20,308 nucleotides of DNA, taken from Chitinophagaceae bacterium UBA3961 (GTDB taxonomy: Bacteria; Bacteroidota; Bacteroidia; Chitinophagales; Chitinophagaceae). Each line of letters starts with the position of its first letter. The first letter of the stretch is position 1. The position numbers and the translations under genes were made by a program. The stretch is taken from positions 1 to 20,308 of the forward strand of contig DGDD01000089.1 in NCBI GenBank assembly GCA_002385265.1. The letters run 5' to 3'. The notes beneath the pieces were generated by a model. It was not told where the DNA came from and searched no databases. It was given only the letters and a program-made list of their open reading frames with translations. Shown in pieces: positions 8,778-16,350 of this stretch.

Positions 8778-10193
8778 TTATTGAATACTTTGATAAACCT
8801 CTAAATATTTTTTTACACTCGTTTCCCAGCTAAAATCCAGATTCATCATTCTTTCTCTCAGCGTCTGCATCAACGCTTTGTCTTGATATAGTTCTACCGC
8901 ACGCCAAACGGCATGAGTAATATCACCTACTGCCGTATGATTGTAACAAATGCCATAACCGTTTGTTTCACCGAAATCAATAACGGTATCTTTCAAACCG
9001 CCAATTCTTCTAACCATCGGTATGGTACCATATCGCATGGAGTACATTTGATTCAATCCACAAGGTTCAACACGGGAAGGCATCAATAAAAAATCGGCGC
9101 CGGCGTACATTTTATGGCTTAACGCTTCATTGTATCCTATGAAAACGTTGAAATCTTGTTGAGATAAAGGTTTCATTGCATTTAAAGCGGCTTCTACTTC
9201 AGGAAACCCACTTCCTAAAATCAAGAAATTCATTCTTCTGCCAACGTAGTAGAAACTATCTCCAATAACTTGTGGGAGCAATTCTGAGCCCTTCTCGCCT
9301 ACCAAACGACCAATAAAAACGATCAAGGGTTTTTCGGGATCCAAATTAAAAGTCTCGCAAAGTTCGCGTTTGCTTTTTTCTTTGCCTGCTGCTGCTGTTT
9401 TTATAGAATAGTGATGTTCTAAATAGGTATCAGCATTGGGGTCCCAAACTTCTACATCAATACCATTCAAAATTCCTACGCACTTTCCTTTTTCGTATTC
9501 AAACAGATCTTCAAGCCCATTGCTCATATAACGAAGTTCCTCAAGGTAGCTCGTGCTAACCGTTGTTACTTTGTCGGCACATTTAATAGCAGATGCGAGC
9601 GGATTGATATTATTTTCCCAATCTAGGAGTCCCCAGCGCCAACTATCCCATTCCGGAATCTGATTGCTTTTCGACCAATCCATCCAACCCTGATATTGGG
9701 CATTGTGAATGGTAAGTACAGTAGGTATGGAGCGTATTTTTCGATATCTAAATGAGTGTTTGATCATAAAGGGGATCAAACCGGTGTGATGGTCGTGAAC
9801 ATGAATCACATCAGGATGATGCTCCCAGGCATTTACCCAATCTAAAACAGCTATTTGAAAGGCCAAGAAACGCTCAGAGTCATCGTCGTAGCCGTATACT
9901 TTTTCCCTATCGAGCAATCCATTGATGTCTACCAAATACAAGTCAAAACCGAGTTCATTAGTGGCTTCCTTAATTACGGTAAACTCGAATGTCCAATTGC
10001 CTAAATTAGAATAACCTTTGTGCACTACTTCCCAGTCATGATTGTAGAGATACTTAGTTCGGTACATCGGCATCACAACCTTCGCAAAATGTCCTAACTG
10101 ATTGAGGTACTTGGGTAAAGCACCAACTACATCGCCTAACCCGCCAGCTTTTGCAACCGGATAACATTCGGCGCTTACGTGAAGAATTTCCAT
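8778..10193 (-). CDS. glgA: Glycogen synthase (ADP-glucose type, GT5)
   Basis: This 471-residue enzyme transfers glucose from ADP-glucose to the non-reducing end of glycogen, in the cytoplasm. The family's ADP-glucose site K-x-G-G-L is at 15-19, right after MEILHVSAECYPVA. Other landmarks are HDHHTGL (133-139), NGID (243-246), GRLVGEKG (295-302), EPCGLNQ (376-382) and GGLKDTV (398-404). This is the full two-lobed GT-B fold of GT5 and normal length. It is the first gene of the minus-strand run glgA-glgC-transporter-GH13, and is divergent from the FHS permease gene with about 129 bp between start codons. glgB, normally in the same pathway, is about 3.7 kb beyond the end of this run. Confidence 0.97.
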   Translation of the reverse strand: MEILHVSAECYPVAKAGGLGDVVGALPKYLNQLGHFAKVVMPMYRTKYLYNHDWEVVHKGYSNLGNWTFEFTVIKEATNELGFDLYLVDINGLLDREKVYGYDDDSERFLAFQIAVLDWVNAWEHHPDVIHVHDHHTGLIPFMIKHSFRYRKIRSIPTVLTIHNAQYQGWMDWSKSNQIPEWDSWRWGLLDWENNINPLASAIKCADKVTTVSTSYLEELRYMSNGLEDLFEYEKGKCVGILNGIDVEVWDPNADTYLEHHYSIKTAAAGKEKSKRELCETFNLDPEKPLIVFIGRLVGEKGSELLPQVIGDSFYYVGRRMNFLILGSGFPEVEAALNAMKPLSQQDFNVFIGYNEALSHKMYAGADFLLMPSRVEPCGLNQMYSMRYGTIPMVRRIGGLKDTVIDFGETNGYGICYNHTAVGDITHAVWRAVELYQDKALMQTLRERMMNLDFSWETSVKKYLEVYQSIQ

Positions 10194-10272
10194 GACAAGA
10201 GTTTATAAAAATTTTATCAATTTAATAAGTAATTACCAATACTGGTGCAGGAAAGAAAAATTTTATTCCTAT

Positions 10273-10280
10273 CAAATTTG
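10273..10280. promoter_or_regulatory. Possible -7 element between glgA and the permease gene
   Basis: CAAATTTG differs by one base from the Bacteroidota -7 consensus TAnnTTTG and is itself a palindrome, so it could serve either divergent gene. It lies 42 bp before the permease ATG at 10323. I found no convincing TTTG element at the right distance upstream on either strand, so this remains weak. Confidence 0.2.
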
Positions 10281-10322
10281 TGCCTACTTTCAGCACTCAT
10301 TTTTTTAAACAAACAGATTGCT

Positions 10323-11930
10323 ATGAGTCAACCCAAGCAACCCACCAATAACAGTGCGCTGAGCACCCTCGTTGTTGTGTTTTTTTTCTGGGGTTTTATT
10401 GCAGCTTCCAACAGTATTTTTATCCCATTTTGTAAGTCGCATTTCGAATTGAACCAATTTGAATCACAACTGATTGGTTCAGCGTTTTATGGTGCTTACT
10501 TTTTTGGTTCTTTGATTTTGTTTTTAGCTTCTAACATTATCGGATTCGATATCGTTAACAAAATCGGTTATAAGAAAGGGATTATCTATGGCCTCTGGAT
10601 TTCAGTTGCAGGTGCCTTACTAATAATTCCTTCAGCAAACATGAATTCATTCCCGGCCATTTTAGGATCCTTCTTTGTTGTAGCCTTGGGCTTTTCCTTG
10701 CAACAAACTTGCGCCCAACCATTTGCAGTAGCATTGGGAGATCCTTCAACAGGTTCACATCGTTTGAATTTAGGTGGAAGTGTAAACTCATTGGGTACTA
10801 CATTAGGACCCATCATTGTCAGCTATTTCTTATTTGGAACAGTTAGCAGCAAAGCTGCGAATGTTACCGTTACCAATGTAAATACGCTTTATATGATCGT
10901 TGCGGCTGTATTTGCTGCTGTAGCCCTGTTTTTTCAATTCTCTAAAAAATTACCGGCAGGTCAAGATGATGCCAAAGTGGAGAAAGTTTCAAAAGCCTCC
11001 GGCTCTTTGATCTTCATGACCATCTTCTTGATCGGTGTAATCATTGCCGGTCAATATACCAGCATTTCTAAACTCAACTTATTAATCATCACTTTAGTGA
11101 TGATCATCGCCATTTTGTTTGGCTCTAATATTAGTGCTAACAAAAACCCGGAAGGTTGGGGAGCTATGAAATACCCTCAGTTGATCTATGGCATGTTGGG
11201 TATTTTTGTATACGTTGGCGTTGAAGTAACCATCGACAACAACTTCGGAGCTTTGTTGAAAACACCGGGCTATTTAACAGATGCCGGCTTGGATGAAAGT
11301 GAAATCTCTAAATACGTTTCCCTCTATTGGGGTAGTTTAATGATTGGTCGTTGGACTGGTGCGGTGAGCGTTTTTAATTTAAAAGGAACTGCCAAAACTA
11401 TAGCAATGATCGTTGTGCCATTTGTTGCGTTAGCTATTGTTTTGTTTGTGAACAATCTTTATGGCAGCGACATTTCCGACCTTTATGGTTATGCAGCATG
11501 CGTAGCTATCGCAATTGCAGCCTTCTTCTTTGGTCAAGAGAAACCTGTTAAAACCTTGGTTACAGTATCATTGCTAGCAACGGTTGCGATGCTGATTGGT
11601 GTGTTTACAAATGGTATCATTTCAGTATATGCATTTATGGCGGGTGGTTTGTGTTGCTCTGTAATGTGGCCTTGTATTTTCTCACTTGGTGTGAGTGGAT
11701 TGGGTAAGTTTACCAGTCAAGGTTCTGCCTTCTTGATCATGATGATCTTAGGGGGTGCTATCATTCCACCATTGCAAGGATCTGTTGGTGATACTACACA
11801 CGACATGCATCAATCTTATTTAATTGCTGCGGTTTGTTTCTTGTTCCTTGCTTGGTTAGGACTCAAATTAAGAAGTGTATTGAAGGCGCAAGGATTGGAC
11901 TTCGACAATCAAATTGGAGGTGGACACTAA
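10323..11930 (+). CDS. FHS-family sugar:H+ symporter (glucose/fucose permease type), enlarged
   Basis: From an ATG at 10323 this is a 535-residue membrane protein. The N-terminal half fits the FHS (fucose-galactose-glucose permease) branch of the MFS: VVVFFFWGFIAASNSIFIPF (17-36), a short amphipathic region, then SAFYGAYFFGS (53-63). The C-terminal half keeps YPQLIYGMLGIFVYVGVEVTI (284-304), LYWGSLMIGRWTGA (334-347) and VMWPCIFSLGVSGLG (447-461). It is about 100 residues longer than usual members and has apparent extra hydrophobic segments near 228-268 and 359-428. A GTG 78 bases upstream is in frame but adds an unlikely leader, so I prefer the ATG. A sugar kinase gene follows, and glgA is divergent. 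Together these suggest import of glucose or a related hexose. Confidence 0.85.
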   Translation: MSQPKQPTNNSALSTLVVVFFFWGFIAASNSIFIPFCKSHFELNQFESQLIGSAFYGAYFFGSLILFLASNIIGFDIVNKIGYKKGIIYGLWISVAGALLIIPSANMNSFPAILGSFFVVALGFSLQQTCAQPFAVALGDPSTGSHRLNLGGSVNSLGTTLGPIIVSYFLFGTVSSKAANVTVTNVNTLYMIVAAVFAAVALFFQFSKKLPAGQDDAKVEKVSKASGSLIFMTIFLIGVIIAGQYTSISKLNLLIITLVMIIAILFGSNISANKNPEGWGAMKYPQLIYGMLGIFVYVGVEVTIDNNFGALLKTPGYLTDAGLDESEISKYVSLYWGSLMIGRWTGAVSVFNLKGTAKTIAMIVVPFVALAIVLFVNNLYGSDISDLYGYAACVAIAIAAFFFGQEKPVKTLVTVSLLATVAMLIGVFTNGIISVYAFMAGGLCCSVMWPCIFSLGVSGLGKFTSQGSAFLIMMILGGAIIPPLQGSVGDTTHDMHQSYLIAAVCFLFLAWLGLKLRSVLKAQGLDFDNQIGGGH

Positions 11931-11955
11931 TTTATTAATCAACTCATAAAACAGC

Positions 11956-11978
11956 TGCCCTCGGTTTTGCCGAGGGCA
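11956..11978 (+). terminator. Hairpin/terminator between permease and ROK kinase genes
   Basis: TGCCCTCGG (11956-11964) pairs perfectly with CCGAGGGCA (11970-11978) across a 5-nt loop TTTTG, followed by a short TTTT. It begins 25 bp after the permease stop and ends 10 bp before the kinase ATG. The GC-rich 9-bp stem suggests an intrinsic terminator or attenuator; the short U-tract suggests partial read-through. Confidence 0.72.
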
Positions 11979-11988
11979 TTTTCAAGAC

Positions 11989-12963
11989 ATGGCAACAACT
12001 AATTCAGCACTAGAACCCTTAGCCATTGGAATCGATATTGGCGGCACCGGAACAAAGTTTGGGATCGTAGACAGAAATGGTAACGTACTCTTCTCAAGTG
12101 AAATCTCTACCAAGAAACACAAAGAAGTAGAAACCTTTATCGATGAACTGTATGAAAGCTTTCTTCCCTTAATTGAAAAAGTAGGTGGTATTGGAAGAAT
12201 CAAAGGCGTAGGTGTAGGCGCGCCCAACGGGAATTTCTATACAGGAACTATTGAATATGCGCCCAATCTACCTTGGAAAGGAATTGTTCCGCTTGCTAAA
12301 TTGATTGAAGATAAATTCCAGTTGCCTGTTACCCTTACCAATGACGCAAATGCCGCGGCAATTGGTGAAATGATGTACGGAGCAGCCAAAGGGATGAAAG
12401 ATTTTATCATGATAACCTTGGGTACAGGTGTAGGAAGTGGTATTGTAGCGAATGGTCAACTCATTTATGGTCATGATGGATTTGCTGGCGAACTAGGACA
12501 TACCATTGTAATACCGGATGGCCGTTTACACGAAGGGACCGGCAAGTATGGTTCTTTGGAAAGTTATGCTTCAGCAACCGGTGTTAGATTGACCGCGCTG
12601 GAAGTGTTAGAAAAAAGAAGCGAACCTTCTTTATTAAGAGAAGTACCAACAGACAAAATAGATTCAAAAGCAGTTTTCGATGCTGCTATTCAAGGAGATA
12701 AAGTGGCCCTTGAGATATTTGAATATACCGGAAAAATTCTTGGATTGGCGCTTGCAAATGCCGTAATGTTCAGCAGTCCTGAAGCAATTATCTTGTTTGG
12801 GGGACTCACCAAAGCCGGTGATCTCATATTAAAACCAACACGAGAACATATGGAAGCAAATTTGATTCAAGTGTTCCAGAATAAAGTAAAGATTCTGGTG
12901 AGTCACTTAAAAGAATCAGATGCTGCAATCCTAGGCGCCAGCGCTCTGGCATGGGATAAATAA
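11989..12963 (+). CDS. ROK-family sugar kinase (probable glucokinase), cysteine-free
   Basis: This 324-residue cytoplasmic kinase has the ROK ATP-binding loop IGIDIGGTGTKFGIV (13-27), the catalytic Asp in LTNDANAAA (116-124; D119), the second phosphate region TLGTGVGSGI (143-152), and the sugar-binding E and H of GELGH (167-171). ROK enzymes phosphorylate glucose or related hexoses. Context (an FHS sugar permease upstream, glycogen genes next door) makes glucokinase most likely, producing glucose-6-phosphate. It could also be specific for another hexose or polyphosphate-dependent. The family's zinc motif (C-x-C-G-x-x-G-C-x-E) is replaced at about 178-191 by a segment with the same glycines and L-E but no cysteine, and the whole protein contains none. 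It lacks a DNA-binding domain, so it is not a ROK repressor. It ends in a double stop TAATAA. Confidence 0.9.
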   Translation: MATTNSALEPLAIGIDIGGTGTKFGIVDRNGNVLFSSEISTKKHKEVETFIDELYESFLPLIEKVGGIGRIKGVGVGAPNGNFYTGTIEYAPNLPWKGIVPLAKLIEDKFQLPVTLTNDANAAAIGEMMYGAAKGMKDFIMITLGTGVGSGIVANGQLIYGHDGFAGELGHTIVIPDGRLHEGTGKYGSLESYASATGVRLTALEVLEKRSEPSLLREVPTDKIDSKAVFDAAIQGDKVALEIFEYTGKILGLALANAVMFSSPEAIILFGGLTKAGDLILKPTREHMEANLIQVFQNKVKILVSHLKESDAAILGASALAWDK

Positions 12964-12964
12964 T

Positions 12965-13004
12965 AAAAGAAAAACTCTCGTAAAAAGCGAGAGTTTTTTC
13001 TTTT
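12965..13004. terminator. Bidirectional intrinsic terminator between convergent genes
   Basis: CTCTCG (12975-12980) and CGAGAG (12988-12993) pair across a 7-nt loop. The stem is extended by an A-run on the left and T6-C-T4 on the right. It gives U-tracts on both strands, and touches the stop codon (13003-13005) of the minus-strand gene. Confidence 0.9.
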
Positions 13005-13971
13005 AATAAATTTGTGCCACGGCCACTGCTTTAATCATTAGTACGGAAGGAACAGGCCGTTCTCCTTCTTTGTCGGATGGATGTATTGAATGTTTGCCAT
13101 TAATGAGCATTGCCGAGCTGCCTCCTCCATCTAAATTAATGGCTTCTTTGCATTTCAATTCAACAAACAATTGAGCCAATTCCTCCAAACTGGCGCCACT
13201 CGCTTCTTTATTTCTCCCTTCTACTACTAAAAAAATCAACTTACCGGTTCTAGTATATCCTGCAGCGGTTCTCGGATGCAGTTCCTTTACTGAATTTACA
13301 AATAGCTGTTCTTCATTCGCAGTAATAAAAACTTTCCCTTTTTGAACAAGTACAGGTCCACCCCCAATAGCGGTTTCCATTCTCCACCATTGCCAATGTT
13401 CAAGCGTTTCGAGATCTTCGAAACTGGGGTCTGCATTGATGCCTTTGGCTTTTATTGGTTTTACCTCGAAAGACATGGGATATCTATTAACCGTATCCGT
13501 AAACACCCAACTTATAAAAGGGCGTTTTGATCTCGAAAAACCAAGAGCAGCTCTGGTTGGATAATAGAAAGAGTCGGTCATTTTACTTTTTACCGAGGGC
13601 TGATTGAAAGCCAATTGAACCCCTTTCTGCATTACCAGGCTCAAATTTTGGAGGGTTTCTCTGTTAAAATAACCTCCGTTGATAATGATATACGGTTTCT
13701 CTTCTTTCTCAAAATATTCGGAAAGCTTGTAAGCACTACCACGCCCTACTTCGGCCGACACAGCAAGGTTTGGGTCTTTTAAATTGATCTCAGCATAAAA
13801 GGCTTTGAAAGGCCTGCCGTTCAAAGAATCATTGGTTTTGAAAACACGAATAGAAGGCGGCAAGTATTGGAAACTATCGTTCTCCAATTGCCATCTCAAT
13901 CGCGTTTGAGCAACTGCAATTTCAGAATTGAAAAGGCCAATGGAAAGAATTAAAACTGAAAATAAACGCAT
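13003..13971 (-). CDS. Secreted phosphodiester glycosidase (NAGPA-domain) protein
   Basis: From the ATG at 13971 this is 322 residues with a signal peptide (1-22, ending A-V-A-Q). The NAGPA domain shows IINGGYFNRE (96-105), RMETAIGGGPVLVQKG (197-212), LHPRTAAGYTRTG (231-243), VEGRN (250-254) and INLDGGGSSAM (278-288). These match the phosphodiester glycosidase family, named after the mammalian enzyme that uncovers mannose-6-phosphate by removing N-acetylglucosamine. Bacterial members are exported and may act on glycosylated phosphodiesters in exopolysaccharide or cell-wall polymers; the substrate is unknown. A start 15 bases earlier at 13986 is possible, but that codon lies in the loop of a terminator hairpin, so I prefer 13971, which begins right at the hydrophobic signal. 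lipA precedes it on the same strand. Confidence 0.88.
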   Translation of the reverse strand: MRLFSVLILSIGLFNSEIAVAQTRLRWQLENDSFQYLPPSIRVFKTNDSLNGRPFKAFYAEINLKDPNLAVSAEVGRGSAYKLSEYFEKEEKPYIIINGGYFNRETLQNLSLVMQKGVQLAFNQPSVKSKMTDSFYYPTRAALGFSRSKRPFISWVFTDTVNRYPMSFEVKPIKAKGINADPSFEDLETLEHWQWWRMETAIGGGPVLVQKGKVFITANEEQLFVNSVKELHPRTAAGYTRTGKLIFLVVEGRNKEASGASLEELAQLFVELKCKEAINLDGGGSSAMLINGKHSIHPSDKEGERPVPSVLMIKAVAVAQIY

Positions 13972-13995
13972 AAAAAAAGCAGGCATGAACCTGCT
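13972..13995 (-). terminator. Intrinsic terminator after lipA, abutting the next start codon
   Basis: On the minus strand AGCAGG, loop TTCATG, CCTGCT is followed directly by a run of T and then the ATG at 13971. The stem plus U-tract is a standard terminator. It starts 23 bp after the lipA stop codon and leaves only 6 bases between stem and the next start codon. Confidence 0.8.
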
Positions 13996-14018
13996 CTATG
14001 AAATTAAGTGGAATAAAC

Positions 14019-14954
14019 TTAGGAAACCATCATTTCTTTTTCTTTTTTCCATGCTTCAATTCCGTAACCGGGAATCACATGACGTTCACTGTGGTAAGAA
14101 GAACGGACCAATGGACCACTTTCTACATAATCTAAACCTATTTGATATCCAATTTCACGGTATTCAGCGAATTCATTGGGGTGCACAAAGCGTTGTACCG
14201 GCAAATGCTTTTTAGTGGGTTGTAGGTATTGTCCAATGGTTACTACATCCACTCCTTGGGCTTTCAAATCATGCAAGGTTTGAATTACTTCCTCCTTTGT
14301 TTCGCCCAAGCCCAACATGATACCACTTTTAGTACGCATGCCTCCGGCTTTCAATAACTTCAACACCTCCATGCTTCTCCAGTATTTGGCCTGAATCCTC
14401 ACTTTTCTAGTTAAGCGTTCCACTGTTTCAATATTGTGAGAAACAACTTCTGGAGCCGCATCGATGATTCTCTGAATGTTTTCTTGTTCTCCTTTGAAAT
14501 CAGGAATCAAAGTTTCCAATGTTGTATCCGGATTCAAGGCTTTTACAGCTTTGATTGTATTGTACCAAATAATACTTCCACCGTCTTTCACTTCATCCCT
14601 GTCTACAGAAGTGATCACCGCATGTTTTACTTTCATTAGGTGAATGGCTTCAGCCACTCGTTGGGGCTCATCCCAGTCAATAGGCTCAGGGCGACCTGTT
14701 GCAACAGCACAGAATCCGCAACTACGGGTGCACACATTTCCTAAAATCATGAATGTAGCGGTTCCTTCTCCCCAGCATTCGCCCATGTTGGGACAGTTCC
14801 CACTTTCACAGATTGTATGGAGTTTGTGAGTATCTACTAATCCTCTCACGTGTTTATAACTTTCTCCAATCGGCAATTTTACTCGAAGCCAATCGGGCTT
14901 TTTTACGCGAGAATCTTGCTCTTTAATTCCAGAAATAACAGGTAATTCAGTCAT
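14019..14954 (-). CDS. lipA: Lipoyl synthase (radical SAM)
   Basis: This 311-residue cytoplasmic enzyme inserts two sulfur atoms into protein-bound octanoyl chains to make lipoyl groups for 2-oxoacid dehydrogenases and the glycine cleavage system. Both iron-sulfur motifs are complete: the auxiliary cluster C-x4-C-x5-C at C49, C54 and C60 ([14 protein letters not shown]), and the radical-SAM C-x3-C-x2-C at C75, C79 and C82 (CTRSCGFC). The conserved C-terminal R-S-S-Y-H-S-E is present near residue 288. Length is normal. The start at 14954 gives an 18-residue lead before [12 protein letters not shown]. No lipB is seen in the window. Upstream on the same strand is an unknown outer-membrane protein gene, with a hairpin between them. 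Confidence 0.97.
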   Translation of the reverse strand: MTELPVISGIKEQDSRVKKPDWLRVKLPIGESYKHVRGLVDTHKLHTICESGNCPNMGECWGEGTATFMILGNVCTRSCGFCAVATGRPEPIDWDEPQRVAEAIHLMKVKHAVITSVDRDEVKDGGSIIWYNTIKAVKALNPDTTLETLIPDFKGEQENIQRIIDAAPEVVSHNIETVERLTRKVRIQAKYWRSMEVLKLLKAGGMRTKSGIMLGLGETKEEVIQTLHDLKAQGVDVVTIGQYLQPTKKHLPVQRFVHPNEFAEYREIGYQIGLDYVESGPLVRSSYHSERHVIPGYGIEAWKKEKEMMVS

Positions 14955-14979
14955 GATGATGTAAAGATAAGAACAAAAT

Positions 14980-15006
14980 TAACCTCGAAAAGTTTATTCG
15001 AGGTTA
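14980..15006 (-). terminator. Hairpin between the outer-membrane protein gene and lipA
   Basis: TAACCTCGAA (14980-14989) and TTCGAGGTTA (14997-15006) form a perfect 10-bp stem with a 7-nt loop. On the minus strand it is followed by ATTTTG, a short U-tract. It lies 34 bp after the stop codon of the upstream gene and 25 bp before the lipA ATG. It is probably a terminator with moderate strength. Confidence 0.68.
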
Positions 15007-15040
15007 CCTGTTTATAATAACTTGAATATCAACTACTTGC

Positions 15041-15835
15041 TTACTTGCGACGACCAAAGAGGAAAGACATATAAGCAGTAAAAAACAACTGCTTTTGGTC
15101 CACATAAGCAACCTGCGAGATTTTTTGTGTGTAGTATTCCGCCGCCAAGCCTACTTCAATTGCGCTTACAGCTTCATTGAAACGTCCATAATCGAAGCGT
15201 AAGGCGCCTCTAACTTGAACGCCGGGCTTTATCTTCAAGTCTTTCCAACCGTAGGTAATACCAGCAGCGCCCCCAATGGCATAGTTGCTGTCAACAATTG
15301 TTGGGAAGGTGCTTTTGATTTCTTTTCCGTTTGCCAACACATTTACATAGTAAGGCTTCAACATTCCCAAGCTGAAACCACCGGTATAAATGCCGGAAAC
15401 AGAGATACCGTTTCTATTTCCTTTTCCTCCGATCCGTCTTTGTTGTCCGAAGCTAAATTTGGATTGATAGAAATTATTGGTTTTACCGAAGATGATACTT
15501 GAGAATCCAAAACCGTCGAACAAGGATATCTTTTTTTCTTTTGGATGTTTCTTTTCGTTAAAATCGAATTGAAACAAATTGGTTACTCTATTGCTTTTGA
15601 ATTTGCCGAATTCATAAGAAATGCCATATCCATCTGTAACCATTTTGAAGCCAAACACACTTTGCTTGTTGAATACCACTTCACCTTCCTCCTCTTGCTT
15701 CATCAACTTACTGATGCGCTCTCTCCTTTCGGCTTTTTTATCTTGCTTTGCCGTTGTTTGTTTTTGCGTTTGACCAATGGCCGAGCCGCTAAGTAGCGTT
15801 AACATCAAAACAGGAACAATATTCTTCACACGCAT
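15041..15835 (-). CDS. Predicted outer-membrane protein of unknown function
   Basis: This 264-residue protein has a signal peptide (1-22, ending A-I-G-Q), then a strongly charged linker rich in Lys, Arg, Glu and Gln (23-55). From about 60 onward the sequence alternates short hydrophobic/aromatic strands with polar turns (FGFKMVTDGYGISYEFG, GISVSGIYTGGFSLGML, GLAAEYYTQ). It ends in FFTAYMSFLFGRRK, a last strand with aromatic residues followed by a short basic tail. This suggests a small beta-barrel of roughly 8-12 strands in the outer membrane. I do not recognise a named family. Being upstream of lipA on the same strand gives no functional hint, since a hairpin separates them. It is divergent from the OsmC-like gene with just 44 bp between start codons. 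Confidence 0.7.
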   Translation of the reverse strand: MRVKNIVPVLMLTLLSGSAIGQTQKQTTAKQDKKAERRERISKLMKQEEEGEVVFNKQSVFGFKMVTDGYGISYEFGKFKSNRVTNLFQFDFNEKKHPKEKKISLFDGFGFSSIIFGKTNNFYQSKFSFGQQRRIGGKGNRNGISVSGIYTGGFSLGMLKPYYVNVLANGKEIKSTFPTIVDSNYAIGGAAGITYGWKDLKIKPGVQVRGALRFDYGRFNEAVSAIEVGLAAEYYTQKISQVAYVDQKQLFFTAYMSFLFGRRK

Positions 15836-15879
15836 AGATTTATATATTCAACGTAAATTTAGGGCAAAAATCACGAATT

Positions 15880-16290
15880 ATGACTTCTACTGTAGTATAC
15901 GAAGGAAATCTGAGAACCGTTTGTACCCATTTATCGAGTGGAACCGAAATTTTAACCGATGCGCCTGTTGATAATAACGGAAAAGGAGAAAAATTCTCTC
16001 CAACCGATTTACTGGCAACCTCTCTTGGAGCCTGCGCATTGACGATCATGGGAATCAAGGCAAGAGACATGGGGGTCGATTTGGCAGGAACAGAGATCTC
16101 CGTAGAAAAGATCATGAAGGCAGATCCTAGACGTGTTGGAGGTATTAATTTAACATTTCATTTCCCGGCCGCTGCAACTTCCGACCCAAAAGAAAGAACC
16201 ATTTTAGAGCGCTGCGCGCATACCTGTCCGGTTTTTTACAGCCTTCACCCCGATATTCAATTAAACATTCGTTTCAATTGGGATAAATAA
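15880..16290 (+). CDS. OsmC family protein (thiol peroxidase-like)
   Basis: This 136-residue cytoplasmic protein belongs to the OsmC/Ohr superfamily. FSPTDLLATSLGACALTIMGIKA (39-61) contains the first conserved cysteine at C52. RCAHTCPVFYSLHPDI (111-126) contains the second at C116, with an additional C112. OsmC and Ohr proteins reduce organic hydroperoxides through this cysteine pair, which here would be C52 and C116. Members of this length close to E. coli YhfA have less certain function, so peroxidase activity is inferred. It heads a plus-strand run that includes a methionine sulfoxide reductase, which fits oxidative stress repair. A TAnnTTTG-like sequence TAAATTTA lies at 15854-15861. Confidence 0.88.
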   Translation: MTSTVVYEGNLRTVCTHLSSGTEILTDAPVDNNGKGEKFSPTDLLATSLGACALTIMGIKARDMGVDLAGTEISVEKIMKADPRRVGGINLTFHFPAAATSDPKERTILERCAHTCPVFYSLHPDIQLNIRFNWDK

Positions 16291-16350
16291 CACGAACAAG
16301 TATTAGTTTTTGCTGCTAAAATTGTAAGTTTACAGCCCAAACCGACTCAC

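Noticed and set aside
10245..10322. GTG start that would extend the FHS permease by 26 residues
   Set aside because: The added residues resemble no FHS N-terminus and cover the expected upstream region. The ATG at 10323 gives a short polar lead before helix 1, as in the family.
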